A stretch of 64,000 bases of DNA, from contig NZ_AP019400.1 of the NCBI RefSeq assembly GCF_004295585.1, positions 6,626,501-6,690,500 on the forward strand, read 5' to 3'. Positions 35,462 through 44,866 of this stretch are shown here, piece by piece. Made by a program: the position numbers and the translations under genes. Below the pieces are notes generated by a model. The model was given only the letters and a program-made list of their open reading frames with translations, made no database searches and was not told where the DNA came from. The DNA comes from Cohnella abietis (lineage in GTDB: Bacteria > Bacillota > Bacilli > Paenibacillales > Paenibacillaceae). The number at the start of each line of letters is the position of its first letter. Position 1 is the stretch's first letter.

Positions 35462-36409
35462 TTAATAGATACCTTGCTCCCCAAAACGTTTAGCCAGCCT
35501 ATTCGATACAACAACCAAGACAAGACCAATAACCGATTTGAACAAATTAACCGCTGTACTATAGCTGAATTGTCCTGTCGTAATTCCGACACGGTACACG
35601 TAGGTATCGAACACCTCTCCCACATCGCTGTTCGTGGCATTAAGCATAAGGAATACTTGCTCAAAGCCGTTGTCCATGAACTTTCCGAGCTGCAGGATAA
35701 GTAGGATAACGATGACTGAGCGCATGGCGGGTAGTGAAATGTGCCAGACTAGCCTGAGCCGACTGGCTCCATCCATCCTCGCAGCCTCATATAGTTGCGG
35801 ATCGACGCCGGCTAGCGCTGCCAGAAATATAATGGTACCCCACCCGCTCTCCTTCCAAATCACCTCAGAGGTAATCATTGTCCGGAACCATTCTGAGCTC
35901 GTAAGGAACTCGATCTTATAACCAAACAAATCCAACAGAACAGAATTGACGACACCATCTTCCGTTGTGAAGAGGACGTAAACAATGCCGACTACAACTA
36001 CCCAGGACATGAAATGTGGTAAGTAAATGACGGTTTGAACCCATCGCTTGAAAGCAATCTTTCGAACCTCGTGTAGCAATAGAGCGAGCAGAATCGGTAA
36101 TGGGAAGAAGAATAGAATGTTATAAATCGCGAGCACAAACGTATTTCTCAGTAACCTAACGAAGCCCGGATCATGAAATAACCTTTCGAAATGTGCAAGA
36201 CCAACCCATTCACTGTCGTTGAAGCCTAAGAACGGTTGAAAATTCTTAAAGGCGATTAATATCCCCCACATCGGAACATATTTGAGAAGGAGGAAGTACA
36301 GCATTCCCGGTAATAGCATGAGGTACAACCAGCGGTTCTTGAATACGAGATGCCTAAACCTGCCAAAGCCACGGTTGAACTCAATCAGCGGTATCCCCCC
36401 TCTCTCCAT
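35462..36409 (-). CDS. LplB-type sugar ABC permease
   Basis: 315 residues from the ATG at 36409. Six predicted membrane helices; YLMLLPGMLYFLLLKYVPMWG, PHFMSWVVVVGIVYVLF and the EAA loop LYEAARMDGASRLRLVWHISLPA are LplB-like. The best ribosome site (AGAGAGGGGGG) lies just inside the annotated start, so translation could instead begin at a non-ATG codon (CTG or ATT) about 7-8 codons later; the true start is uncertain. Confidence 0.87.
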   Translation of the reverse strand: MERGGIPLIEFNRGFGRFRHLVFKNRWLYLMLLPGMLYFLLLKYVPMWGILIAFKNFQPFLGFNDSEWVGLAHFERLFHDPGFVRLLRNTFVLAIYNILFFFPLPILLALLLHEVRKIAFKRWVQTVIYLPHFMSWVVVVGIVYVLFTTEDGVVNSVLLDLFGYKIEFLTSSEWFRTMITSEVIWKESGWGTIIFLAALAGVDPQLYEAARMDGASRLRLVWHISLPAMRSVIVILLILQLGKFMDNGFEQVFLMLNATNSDVGEVFDTYVYRVGITTGQFSYSTAVNLFKSVIGLVLVVVSNRLAKRFGEQGIY

Positions 36410-36530
36410 ATCTCAAATAAACATAAAGTTTTCATATTATTCCTACACGCATACTATGTTTTATAGGCATGAGTCTATATTAATCGGTGGTTTAGCGGAA
36501 ATAAATATCATTATGTCTAGTTATCATTTG

Positions 36531-37391
36531 TCATTTTGTTGGGTCTAACTGATAACGACTAGGCGGCATGCCGTAATGATTACAAAAAGCACGAGAGAAA
36601 GCATATAAATCTGGATACCCTAGTGATAAAGCGATTTCCGTGATGCTATACACCTTCATCTTTAGCATCTCCACCGCTCTATCCAAACGTAGCTTGGTCA
36701 AATATTGCTGAGGCCCCATGCCAGTTAATCTACTAACCTCGCTAAATAGATGGGAACGGTGAACGCCAGCCACTCGGACGACATCGGCAACTGTGATCCC
36801 TTCCATGTAATGTGTGTTCATATGATTAAGGCATGTGTCAATCCATTTCTCATCACTCTTGTCGTTGTGAGCTCTCATTTGCGTGTCGTTCAATGCGCCG
36901 AATAGGCGATACAAGGACTCCTGAAGTCGAAATTCATCTCCAGATTTCGGATTTCGCATGAAAGTAAATACTTCTAGAATGGTCATTTCCATATTTGCAT
37001 TCAGCTTATTGCGAAGGTAAGGCTTCTCTAGACTTATACCGAGACGATCCAATAGATAGGACCCTTGGGCACCGCTAAAGGCCAACCAATACATATGTAA
37101 CGGAGAAGAATTCCCTAGTGTTTCAATGCGTTTATACTGATGTTTTAGATGTGGATATAGACAGAACATATCACCTACTTCAAGCGTGACAGCACCATCT
37201 TTATATTCAAAATACACAGACCCGGATTTAACGAAATGAAAGGAGTAGCATTCTATGATTTTCGGCCCAACAGAGTATCCCGGCTTTGCCTCGTTTCTAC
37301 CCGCACGGACAGGCCAGAGCCCACCCTTCTTCTCGAATTCTGAAGCCATGTAATAAATATGCTCCGCGAACTCGTGATCGAACTCTTTCAT
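36531..37391 (-). CDS. AraC-family regulator of the sulfated-glycan operon
   Basis: 286 residues, ATG with GAGGTG eight bases upstream. An N-terminal AraC-binding cupin (VKSGSVYFEYKDGAVTLEVGDMFCLYPHLKHQYK) is joined to two helix-turn-helix motifs (ITVADVVRVAGVHRSHLFSEV; YSITEIALSLGYPDLYAFSRAF). It lacks a receiver domain, so it senses a small molecule directly. It is upstream of and co-directional with the transporter genes (121-base gap). Confidence 0.9.
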   Translation of the reverse strand: MKEFDHEFAEHIYYMASEFEKKGGLWPVRAGRNEAKPGYSVGPKIIECYSFHFVKSGSVYFEYKDGAVTLEVGDMFCLYPHLKHQYKRIETLGNSSPLHMYWLAFSGAQGSYLLDRLGISLEKPYLRNKLNANMEMTILEVFTFMRNPKSGDEFRLQESLYRLFGALNDTQMRAHNDKSDEKWIDTCLNHMNTHYMEGITVADVVRVAGVHRSHLFSEVSRLTGMGPQQYLTKLRLDRAVEMLKMKVYSITEIALSLGYPDLYAFSRAFCNHYGMPPSRYQLDPTK

Positions 37392-37638
37392 AATAAAGTC
37401 ACCTCTAGCGCTTAATGTAATAGAGTTTCAATGAAAGTAGCCTTCTCCCACTGAATGACAAATAAGACCCTTCACAACATGTGAAGTGCCAGTAATGGTT
37501 TGATAGCCGTGGTGTCTAATTCAAGAGTCATTATAATTATCCCTATTAGAATAGTTGGTATTTGAAATACTAACACGGGAGTTAAAGTTTCGCAAGTGAG
37601 ACTAGCGTGGATAGGTATCCTCTTGAAATAACAATCGT

Positions 37639-37666
37639 TGTCTATTACAATTCTCAATGTTATAGT
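37639..37666 (+). promoter_or_regulatory. Promoter of the free-standing siderophore-binding lipoprotein gene
   Basis: TTGTCT (-35, 37639-37644) and TATAGT (-10, 37661-37666) are 16 bases apart and lie directly before a Fur box. Apart from this promoter and the Fur box I see nothing in the 318-base divergent gap 37392-37709. Confidence 0.5.
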
Positions 37667-37671
37667 GTAAA

Positions 37672-37686
37672 TGATTATCATTATCA
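37672..37686. promoter_or_regulatory. Fur box
   Basis: TGATTATCATTATCA differs from the 7-1-7 Fur consensus by one base. It overlaps the expected transcription start of the lipoprotein gene at 37710. Confidence 0.75.
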
Positions 37687-37709
37687 TAGAAATAAGTGGA
37701 GGGTTACCT

Positions 37710-38735
37710 ATGTACAAAGCAAGAAAATCTACTTCAATAGCAGCAATGGTGTTACTGTTATGTGTTACATTGTTACTCAGCGCTTGCTCCGGTAAATCGA
37801 ATTCGGCAAATACCGCAACGGCGGGAAATAGCTCACCAGCTGCGAGTCCAAGCCAGCAGCCAGTGGCAACTCCAGAATCAAGCAGCTCTGCTGCAGCTAC
37901 CAAAACCTATACGGATAGCAAAGGAACTGTTACTATTCCGGTAAATCCCCAACGGATAATAGATTTGACAGGAAGCGCTATTGGTAATTTGTTGGCACTA
38001 GACATTAAACCTGTAGCCGCTACCTATGATGGAATGAGAAGCCCTTATCACAAAGATAAGCTGGATGGAGTAGTTGATCTTGGCGATGGCTCCAATGTCG
38101 AGGCCATGTTGAGCTTGGATCCTGACCTCATTATTGCTTACGACTATCTTGAAGATGGACCGTATGAGAAGCTATCTCGGATCGCCCCAGTCGTCCGACT
38201 TCAGTACGGAGCAAAAACCCCTGGAGAGCTGTTACTTGAGTTCGGCAAAATCACAGGTAAAGAAGAAGCGGCACAAGCTTGGATAGATCAGTGGAATAAA
38301 AAAATAGCTGAGGTTAAGCCGAAAATTGTCGAGGTCGTCGGAGACAAAACCGTATCGATTCTCCAACCCTATGCCAAAGGCATCTATGCTTGGGGAAATA
38401 AAGGCGGTCGGGGCGGCGAAATCATTCACGGTGACCTTGGATTAAAAGCCCCACCGATTATTCAAAAAGCACTCGTTGACGGTGCTGGCTTTGGAAAAGA
38501 TTTAACGCTTGAGCAGCTGCCTGAGTATGCAGGAGACTACATCTTCACGAGCAATTGGGGCTGGGATGACGGAAATCCAGATGACGTGTATGGAAGCAGT
38601 CTGTGGAAGGGTCTCCCTGCGGTGAAAAATAACCGCGTCTTCTTCATCAACCAAGACGGCTCCTACTATAACGACCCCATTTCTTTGGAAGCCCAGCTAC
38701 AGTTCATTGTAGAGAGCTTTCTAGGTAAACAATAA
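37710..38735 (+). CDS. Iron-siderophore binding lipoprotein
   Basis: 341 residues from the ATG at 37710, which has GGAGGG seven bases upstream. Lipoprotein signal MYKARKSTSIAAMVLLLCVT..LLSAC, a long Ser/Ala/Pro linker, then a FhuD/FeuA-type Peripla_BP_2 domain (TIPVNPQRIIDLTGSAIGNLLALDIKP... SLEAQLQFIVESFLGK). It is a clear paralogue of the lipoprotein half of the 28213-30180 fusion. It should bind a ferric siderophore at the membrane surface. No permease or ATPase gene is adjacent, so it probably feeds a transporter encoded elsewhere. Repression by iron through Fur is indicated by its Fur box. Confidence 0.92.
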   Translation: MYKARKSTSIAAMVLLLCVTLLLSACSGKSNSANTATAGNSSPAASPSQQPVATPESSSSAAATKTYTDSKGTVTIPVNPQRIIDLTGSAIGNLLALDIKPVAATYDGMRSPYHKDKLDGVVDLGDGSNVEAMLSLDPDLIIAYDYLEDGPYEKLSRIAPVVRLQYGAKTPGELLLEFGKITGKEEAAQAWIDQWNKKIAEVKPKIVEVVGDKTVSILQPYAKGIYAWGNKGGRGGEIIHGDLGLKAPPIIQKALVDGAGFGKDLTLEQLPEYAGDYIFTSNWGWDDGNPDDVYGSSLWKGLPAVKNNRVFFINQDGSYYNDPISLEAQLQFIVESFLGKQ

Positions 38736-38760
38736 TAATGTAACGGGTTTAACCAATAAG

Positions 38761-38793
38761 CCGCCTACCCTGTATCTAGGGTAGGCGGTTTTC
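38761..38793. terminator. Bidirectional terminator between convergent genes
   Basis: CCGCCTACCCT and AGGGTAGGCGG form a perfect 11-base stem with a 6-base loop followed by TTTTC. It ends the lipoprotein transcript and may also serve the convergent membrane-protein gene. Confidence 0.8.
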
Positions 38794-38803
38794 AGTTTTA
38801 CGA

Positions 38804-39193
38804 TTAAATATTTGAATTCTTAGGGTTTCGGAATCCTACTACGAATACTATTGTTAATAGTATTCCTTGCGTTATTGCATAAATAATTGGGATAAACAGT
38901 TCCCATAACCCCCAATCCCAGGTTAATGGCATCAATCCAGTAGAGTCTCCTCGATTTTTAGCGTATATCATGAAAATTGCTTCTGGAATAATGGAGACAG
39001 CTATCCAATACAAATAAAAATGTTTCTTTTTTGAAAATACCGATAAAATACCATTTAGCAAACCTAATAAAAATAGAATGAAGTATACAATACCATTAGA
39101 GTAACCAAGCTTTTCGGAAAATGAACTGTCTAATATTAGGCTCAAGAAATAATAGCTAAATATAATAATGAAATACCCAATGCTAATTCTCAA
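38804..39193 (-). CDS. Small hypothetical membrane protein
   Basis: About 129 residues from a TTG at 39193, which has AGAGGTG upstream; a GTG at 39211 has no ribosome site. Four predicted membrane helices (IGYFIIIFSYYFLSLIL; GIVYFILFLLGLLNGILSVF; FYLYWIAVSIIPEAIFMIYA; LFIPIIYAITQGILLTIVFVV). No family recognised. The base composition is noticeably more A/T-rich than its neighbours, as in many small membrane proteins. Confidence 0.7.
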   Translation of the reverse strand: MRISIGYFIIIFSYYFLSLILDSSFSEKLGYSNGIVYFILFLLGLLNGILSVFSKKKHFYLYWIAVSIIPEAIFMIYAKNRGDSTGLMPLTWDWGLWELFIPIIYAITQGILLTIVFVVGFRNPKNSNI

Positions 39194-39388
39194 TTCATAT
39201 TCACCTCTCACTCAACTCTACCTAATGCTATCACATTTTGTAAAATTATGGACATATATAAATATCAAATTCCATGCAATAGAAGAAATAACCTTCCTTC
39301 GGCTCTTACATAAGACCATTAATTCAGCTATACTTTTCCCAGTATACTTCTACTACAAGTCACCCAATCACTAAGGAGGCTATTAATT

Positions 39389-40306
39389 ATGCGGACAATT
39401 AAGCTTGGAACCAGTACATTAGAGGTGCCAGTCGTTGCAGTCGGCTGTATGCGTATTAATTCGTTAAGCAATGCTGAGGCAGAAAAATTTATTCAAACAG
39501 CGATAGAAGAAAAAGCTAATTTCTTCGACCATGCTGATATATACGGTGGTGGAAAATGCGAGGAAATATTTGCAGATGCCATCGACATGAATGCAAGTAT
39601 TCGTGAGAAGATGATCCTGCAATCCAAGGTCGGCATTCGTAAGGGAATGTTTGATTTCTCCAAGGAACATATTCTTGAGTCCGTAGACGGTATCTTGAAG
39701 CGGTTGAAAACCGAGTATCTAGATGTTCTACTTCTGCACCGTCCTGATGCATTGGTAGAGCCGGATGAAGTCGCTGCTGCTTTCGATCTTCTTGAAAGCT
39801 CCGGCAAAGTACGCCACTTCGGCGTTTCCAATCAGACTCCTATGCAAATCCAGCTACTTAAGAAGTCTGTGAAGCAGCCGCTTGTTGCCAACCAACTGCA
39901 ATTAAGCATCACCAACGCCAACATGATCTCACACGGATTTAATGTCAATATGGAAAATGATCTCTCTGTCGTTCGTGACAGCAGTGTGCTCGACTACTGT
40001 AGATTGAACGATATTACCATTCAGCCTTGGTCGCCGTTCCAATATGGCTTCTTTGAAGGAGTATTCCTCGGCAACGAGAAGTTCCCTGAGTTGAACAAGA
40101 AAATTGATGAAGTCGCTGCAAAATATGAAGTTAGCAATACGACTATCGCTATTGCCTGGCTTTTGCGCCATCCTGCACACATGCAACCCGTTATCGGTAC
40201 GATGAATATCGAGAGATTACGTGACTGCTGTAAAGCAAGCGATGTCCATCTGACACGCGAAGAGTGGTACGGCATCTATCTTGCGGCAGGCAATGTTCTT
40301 CCTTAA
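39389..40306 (+). CDS. Aldo/keto reductase (YdhF-like)
   Basis: 305 residues with AAGGAGG ahead of the ATG. Typical AKR layout: KLGTSTLEVPVVAVGCMRIN, catalytic Asp/Tyr in NFFDHADIYGGGKCEE, Lys in LQSKVGIRKG and His in YLDVLLLHRPDALVEPDEV, then the NADPH-binding end VIGTMNIERLRDC. All four catalytic residues are present. Such enzymes reduce carbonyls with NADPH; the natural substrate is unknown. Monocistronic with its own terminator. Confidence 0.9.
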   Translation: MRTIKLGTSTLEVPVVAVGCMRINSLSNAEAEKFIQTAIEEKANFFDHADIYGGGKCEEIFADAIDMNASIREKMILQSKVGIRKGMFDFSKEHILESVDGILKRLKTEYLDVLLLHRPDALVEPDEVAAAFDLLESSGKVRHFGVSNQTPMQIQLLKKSVKQPLVANQLQLSITNANMISHGFNVNMENDLSVVRDSSVLDYCRLNDITIQPWSPFQYGFFEGVFLGNEKFPELNKKIDEVAAKYEVSNTTIAIAWLLRHPAHMQPVIGTMNIERLRDCCKASDVHLTREEWYGIYLAAGNVLP

Positions 40307-40314
40307 CCTATTAG

Positions 40315-40353
40315 AAAGCCCCTTCTACCGACACGCGGTGGAAGGGGCTTTGC
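40315..40353 (+). terminator. Terminator of the aldo/keto reductase gene
   Basis: AAAGCCCCTTCTACCG and CGGTGGAAGGGGCTTT pair across a 5-base loop (one U-G wobble on the + strand). Confidence 0.8.
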
Positions 40354-40393
40354 TGATTAAACGAGCCAGTGAGGCATTACTATGATGTTTAGG

Positions 40394-42736
40394 TTACTCA
40401 GTAATTAATCCATATGCTGTAATTCGCTTGATTCTTCGAGATACCAGCATCGATATGAGATAAGCCAATACGATAATAGCGATACAGAGAATCACGATAT
40501 GCGGAGCACTGACGATGAAGCGCGTATTGGACACTCCATAATCGAAGAGCACCAGCTTAAGCACAGAATTGGTGTACAAGCTGCCCAGCACGCCTCCGAC
40601 CATTACACCCGCGATAACTACTGGAATAAAGCTTAGCGTAATTTGCACCATCAGCTGAAAAGTCGTGTAGCCTGTCGCTTTCAGAATGCCTAGCTCTTTT
40701 TTCCGCTTGCGGATTGTCGTATTAATGACCAGATAAAGAATCATGATGACGATCACTGCGGTTATCGCTAGAATGGCGACCATGACGGAGAAGAACGCTG
40801 AGATCAATGCGCCGCTTTGGCTCTCCAATGATTCCTTTACATCCGTAATCGACTGAACGAAGCTCCCACTCTCCGAATCCACATCACGGACAAAGTCCGC
40901 ACCGTTAGTGCTTTCCCCCAAGTATACGTTGATGGACATACCTTTGTGACCGGGGATTAGGCGACGCATGCCTTCCAAGGTTAACGATGCCCCATTCTTC
41001 GCCGAATTGAGCGATTGGTTCAGCCCAGTTATCAAATAAGGATATGTCGTATCTCCCACAGCTACTTTGAGTGTATCGCCAACTGTCTTATCAAGAAGCC
41101 TGGCTAGACCTCCGGTAATAGCAATCTCGTTGTCGTATTCCGGATAGCGTCCTTCGTAGAGCGTAGGATTGTCCAGCTTGGCATAATCGTCGGAAAAATC
41201 AGTCGTAACCAGCTGCCCTTCGATTGTCGTCTTAACGAAATCCAAGATAATGGCTTTCTCCACGCCGTTCATTTGTTTAATTTGCTTAAGCAATTGATCG
41301 CTGTCTTGGCCGGGTTCGACTTGGATTCCGATATCGGGCGTTTCAGCGCCAACCAATTGAAAAAATGCCTTCTTATCTTCAGCAATATTGTAATACAGCA
41401 CGATCGAGAAAACTGAAGCGAAGGTAATCGCGGCAACTATGATGGCGATCATGAAATTCTGCCAGCTATTTGCAAGCATCGATTTGTTGGCAAGCAGGAG
41501 CTGTAAACTACCCTTGGCTTTATCCAGCGGGAACGGATTTCTTTTGAAGCTGTGGGTCACGATCCCCCCTCGAAGAGCTGCTATAGGGTGCAGCTTACGA
41601 ATGCGCATAGAAGAGAGCAATGCCACAATTAATACCAACAAACCAACAATCGCAACGCTGAGCAAGTCCGTACCGGTATGGGCGCCGCCCGGCCATAGAA
41701 GCTTGTTCAAACTAGAGATGATATGGCCAAAAGGTGGCAGTACGGCATAAGAACCAGCTACGCCTACAACACTCGCGGCAACCGCGATCAGCATGAACTG
41801 CAAAACAAAGGACGCAACAATTTGATTACTGGTATAGCCCACTGATTTAAGCACGCCGATATTCACCATACCATCGGAGATGTTGTTTGAAATACGAAAT
41901 TTAATGACGATGAGAGACACTAGCACAATCACAGCTGCAAATGCGACCAGAATCATGGCGATTATATTAACGGTCATCGAGCTGCTTTTCGCCGACTCTA
42001 TGTCTGCGCTCCAGAAGCTAGAATCTGCGGACTCGTTGGATTGGGAAAACTGCTTGTTGTAGTCACCTAATAATGTGTTTGATTGTTCGCTATTTGCGAA
42101 AATCGCCGACATCAGAGTGCCGTCGGCAGAAGCCCCTAGTTCTTCAGCCAGCTGTTGGTAGGCTGCCTCTGGCAAGAAAAATTTCAGCATGGCGAGTTTA
42201 GTTGATCCCATCAAAGTCGATTCAAAAAAGCCAGCAACGCGATAGCTATATTTCTTATTCTGATAGGTAAGAGTAAAGATGTCGTCCAACTGGTAGCCGC
42301 CGCCAGCCTTCAAACCATACGGGAGGTAAATTCCCTCTCCTTTAGCATAATCCGACTCCTCGATTAGCTTCAGCGGGGCAATGGTCCGGCTGGCATCCGC
42401 ATTCAGCAGCCCAACGCGAAGGCTAAAATCTGTTTTATCGTAATGTATCGTCGCAGTGGGAAGCAAAATAATAGATTCCTTTTCCGCTTCTTTCACACCG
42501 GAATACGATTTCAAATAATCCTCATAAGGCTGCTTAAAACTCGCGCTGTTCATTACGATACTTACGTGGGCATCGTGCAGCTCTTCGACCTTATCCTCAT
42601 AGAAGGTGCTCATTTTAGACATGACAGTCGCACCGACGTTCAGAAGCAACGCTGCAATAAAGATTAATATGAACATAGAGAAAGCCGCGCTTTTCGCTTT
42701 TTTCATATTGGCCATGGCAAGGTTAAGGATGATCAT
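40394..42736 (-). CDS. FtsX-type ABC exporter permease
   Basis: 780 residues from the ATG at 42736, which has GGGGTGG upstream and lies just past the ATPase stop. One N-terminal helix, a large external domain, three helices (NIIAMILVAFAAVIVLVSLIV etc.), a second N-terminal-type helix after residue about 430, another external domain and three final helices: two FtsX modules in tandem. Together with the ATPase it forms an exporter or mechanotransmitting ABC complex of the MacB/LolCDE type. The substrate is not evident. Confidence 0.9.
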   Translation of the reverse strand: MIILNLAMANMKKAKSAAFSMFILIFIAALLLNVGATVMSKMSTFYEDKVEELHDAHVSIVMNSASFKQPYEDYLKSYSGVKEAEKESIILLPTATIHYDKTDFSLRVGLLNADASRTIAPLKLIEESDYAKGEGIYLPYGLKAGGGYQLDDIFTLTYQNKKYSYRVAGFFESTLMGSTKLAMLKFFLPEAAYQQLAEELGASADGTLMSAIFANSEQSNTLLGDYNKQFSQSNESADSSFWSADIESAKSSSMTVNIIAMILVAFAAVIVLVSLIVIKFRISNNISDGMVNIGVLKSVGYTSNQIVASFVLQFMLIAVAASVVGVAGSYAVLPPFGHIISSLNKLLWPGGAHTGTDLLSVAIVGLLVLIVALLSSMRIRKLHPIAALRGGIVTHSFKRNPFPLDKAKGSLQLLLANKSMLANSWQNFMIAIIVAAITFASVFSIVLYYNIAEDKKAFFQLVGAETPDIGIQVEPGQDSDQLLKQIKQMNGVEKAIILDFVKTTIEGQLVTTDFSDDYAKLDNPTLYEGRYPEYDNEIAITGGLARLLDKTVGDTLKVAVGDTTYPYLITGLNQSLNSAKNGASLTLEGMRRLIPGHKGMSINVYLGESTNGADFVRDVDSESGSFVQSITDVKESLESQSGALISAFFSVMVAILAITAVIVIMILYLVINTTIRKRKKELGILKATGYTTFQLMVQITLSFIPVVIAGVMVGGVLGSLYTNSVLKLVLFDYGVSNTRFIVSAPHIVILCIAIIVLAYLISMLVSRRIKRITAYGLITE

Positions 42737-42737
42737 G

Positions 42738-43499
42738 TTACCACCCCATCTCGGCCAAGAAGGCATTGAGCTTATCGTGACGCGCACGATTGCTATCCAC
42801 GTGATAAGCACCCAAGCTCAAGTCTCCGCATATGACACCATCGCGCAGGTAAAGGATTCGGTTACCCCGCAATGCTGTTTTGATATCATGGGTGACCATG
42901 ACCACGCTCTGCCCCTTCCGATTAACCTCGGTCATGACATCGAGCACACTGTTGCTTGATGCAGAGTTAAGCGCGCCCGTAGGTTCATCCGCGAACACGA
43001 TTTTGGGACTGTTAATTAGCGCCCGCACAATTCCGGCCCGCTGGGCTTCGCCGCCAGACAGCTGAGAAGGGAATTTCCTCCATGACGCTTCATCTAATTG
43101 CACTTGAGCAAGCAATTGCTTCGCTTTAGTCGCAACGGCCTGCTTATTTTTATTCACCAGCAAACCGCTCGCCATCACGTTATCCAGAACACTCATATTG
43201 TCCAGGAGATAGATTTGCTGGAACACGAACCCACAATGGTTTCTGCGAAAAATCGCAAGCTTATCGTTATTCAGCTTGGAGATGTTTTTCCCCTGAAAAT
43301 GGATCTCCCCTAACGATGGCTTATCCATACCGGAAAGCGCATAGAGCAGCGTCGATTTGCCTGAGCCGGAGCTACCCATAATAATGGTGAAGTCTCCCTC
43401 CATCAGGCTGATGTCCAAATTTTTTAACACATGCTGTTGAACCCCACCGGTGGAAAATGTTTTGCACAGCTTATCCGTTCTTAGTATCGTATTTGGCAT
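42738..43499 (-). CDS. ABC transporter ATP-binding protein (LolD/MacB-type)
   Basis: 253 residues from the ATG at 43499 (AAAGGA upstream; an upstream start at 43562 is less likely). Walker A IMGSSGSGKST, Q-loop in VFQQIYLLDN, signature LSGGEAQRAGIVRAL, Walker B IVFADEPTGAL and H-loop VMVTHDI are intact. It powers the FtsX-type permease encoded next. The 108-base gap before it suggests a separate, regulated promoter. Confidence 0.95.
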   Translation of the reverse strand: MPNTILRTDKLCKTFSTGGVQQHVLKNLDISLMEGDFTIIMGSSGSGKSTLLYALSGMDKPSLGEIHFQGKNISKLNNDKLAIFRRNHCGFVFQQIYLLDNMSVLDNVMASGLLVNKNKQAVATKAKQLLAQVQLDEASWRKFPSQLSGGEAQRAGIVRALINSPKIVFADEPTGALNSASSNSVLDVMTEVNRKGQSVVMVTHDIKTALRGNRILYLRDGVICGDLSLGAYHVDSNRARHDKLNAFLAEMGW

Positions 43500-43606
43500 A
43501 AAGTGATCATTCCTTTGTTGATGGATTGTAAGAAGAAGTACAATTCCATCATACGATAGCAATTCTTACCCGATCTTTGTTCAATCCTTAACCATTCCTT
43601 AATTCG

Positions 43607-44866
43607 TTACACGAGCTTGATTCGGAGGGTTACGGTGAACCCATCATCTCTGTTGTGGCATTCGATCTCTCCCTGCATGCTCTGCATAAGATACCTGGAG
43701 ATGAACAGCCCAAGCCCTGCTCCGGCTTGGCCGGCAACATTATTGCCTCGGTAAAATTTGTTAAAAAGCAGCGGCAGCTCATCCCGGCTGACTCCTTTTC
43801 CATAATCCTTAATTTCTAATTGCAAATGAGTAGGGGTAAGCGATGAGGAGATCCGAACAGCAGTACCCGCATATTTGTAGGAATTGCTCAGGATATTATC
43901 GAATACTTGCTGCAAACGCGTGACATCGGTGAGGATGATACACTCTGGTATAGAATCATATGTGATTTGATCATCGTAGTTCACGTTTGCGATAATCGGT
44001 TTCAACACACCGCTGTACTCCTCTGTTACGTTCACCTTCAGTTCTTCCAATTCCTCAAGCGTCGCATGAAACATATCCGTCACTAGAAAGTTAATTTGCT
44101 CTGCTTTGGAGTGGATCATGTTGATCTGCTTAATGACTTTCTCATCTGTAGCGCGTAGTAGCATCAGCTCGCTTACCGCCTTGATGGAGGCGACAGGCGT
44201 CTTAACGTCATGGCTGAGACTAGCAACGAGCTCTTTCTTACTGCGGTTAGCTTCATATTCGCTTTGCCGCGCCGCTGCTAGCTGCTCTCGCATGATGTCG
44301 AAGCTTTCTGTGAACGCACCGAACGGATTGTTTTTATCTATGCTCAATGGCAAATCAAGGTTCCCACGGGCTACGTTCAGAGCAAAGCTTTGCAGCTTCT
44401 TAAACGGTTTAAGCACAGCATGATTGAGAAAGAGAATGTAGAGCACGCAGAGCGTAGCTAGTACCATGAAGGTTGTCACAATGACGATAATAAGCTGGTT
44501 TTTGTTTTGCTGAATCTTATCGTGAAAATCATCATGAAGGATGATTTTCCCTACGAGTGTACCCTCTATCGTAACATCAAGGATGGAATCCCTTTTTTTG
44601 ATCGCTTCATTCAGATTGATAGACAGCCCACCTAACGATTGGTAACGCACGTTCCCATCCCGGTCAAGTACGACAAAAGGCTGTGTTATCCCACCGAAGT
44701 AACCTTCCTTTAGTCTGTCCCAATTGCTTTCTACCGTCTTCAGTACCTTGTTGGCCATAACGACATCCACATCTGTATGGACGGGAGCTCCGATTATTCG
44801 TACGGAAAGAATGATGCCAGCGACAAAAACAAGAAGCATCGTCAAGAGCATTCCCTTAGTTCTCAT
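43607..44866 (-). CDS. Sensor histidine kinase of the ABC exporter locus
   Basis: 419 residues from the ATG at 44866, which overlaps the regulator stop by 4 bases (ATGA) and has GAGGATGG upstream. Membrane helix (about 5-25), external domain of about 100 residues, second helix (about 125-147), HAMP, H box ASLSHDVKTPVASIKAV, N box ILSNSYKYAG and G box GAGLGLFISRYLM. The sensor region is larger than the minimal loop of bacitracin-type kinases, so it may sense a ligand directly. Confidence 0.92.
   Translation of the reverse strand: MRTKGMLLTMLLVFVAGIILSVRIIGAPVHTDVDVVMANKVLKTVESNWDRLKEGYFGGITQPFVVLDRDGNVRYQSLGGLSINLNEAIKKRDSILDVTIEGTLVGKIILHDDFHDKIQQNKNQLIIVIVTTFMVLATLCVLYILFLNHAVLKPFKKLQSFALNVARGNLDLPLSIDKNNPFGAFTESFDIMREQLAAARQSEYEANRSKKELVASLSHDVKTPVASIKAVSELMLLRATDEKVIKQINMIHSKAEQINFLVTDMFHATLEELEELKVNVTEEYSGVLKPIIANVNYDDQITYDSIPECIILTDVTRLQQVFDNILSNSYKYAGTAVRISSSLTPTHLQLEIKDYGKGVSRDELPLLFNKFYRGNNVAGQAGAGLGLFISRYLMQSMQGEIECHNRDDGFTVTLRIKLV

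Noticed and set aside
37472..37903. Minus-strand 143-codon frame in the divergent region
   Set aside because: It runs antisense through the promoter, Fur box and signal-peptide codons of the lipoprotein gene; no ribosome site or family resemblance.
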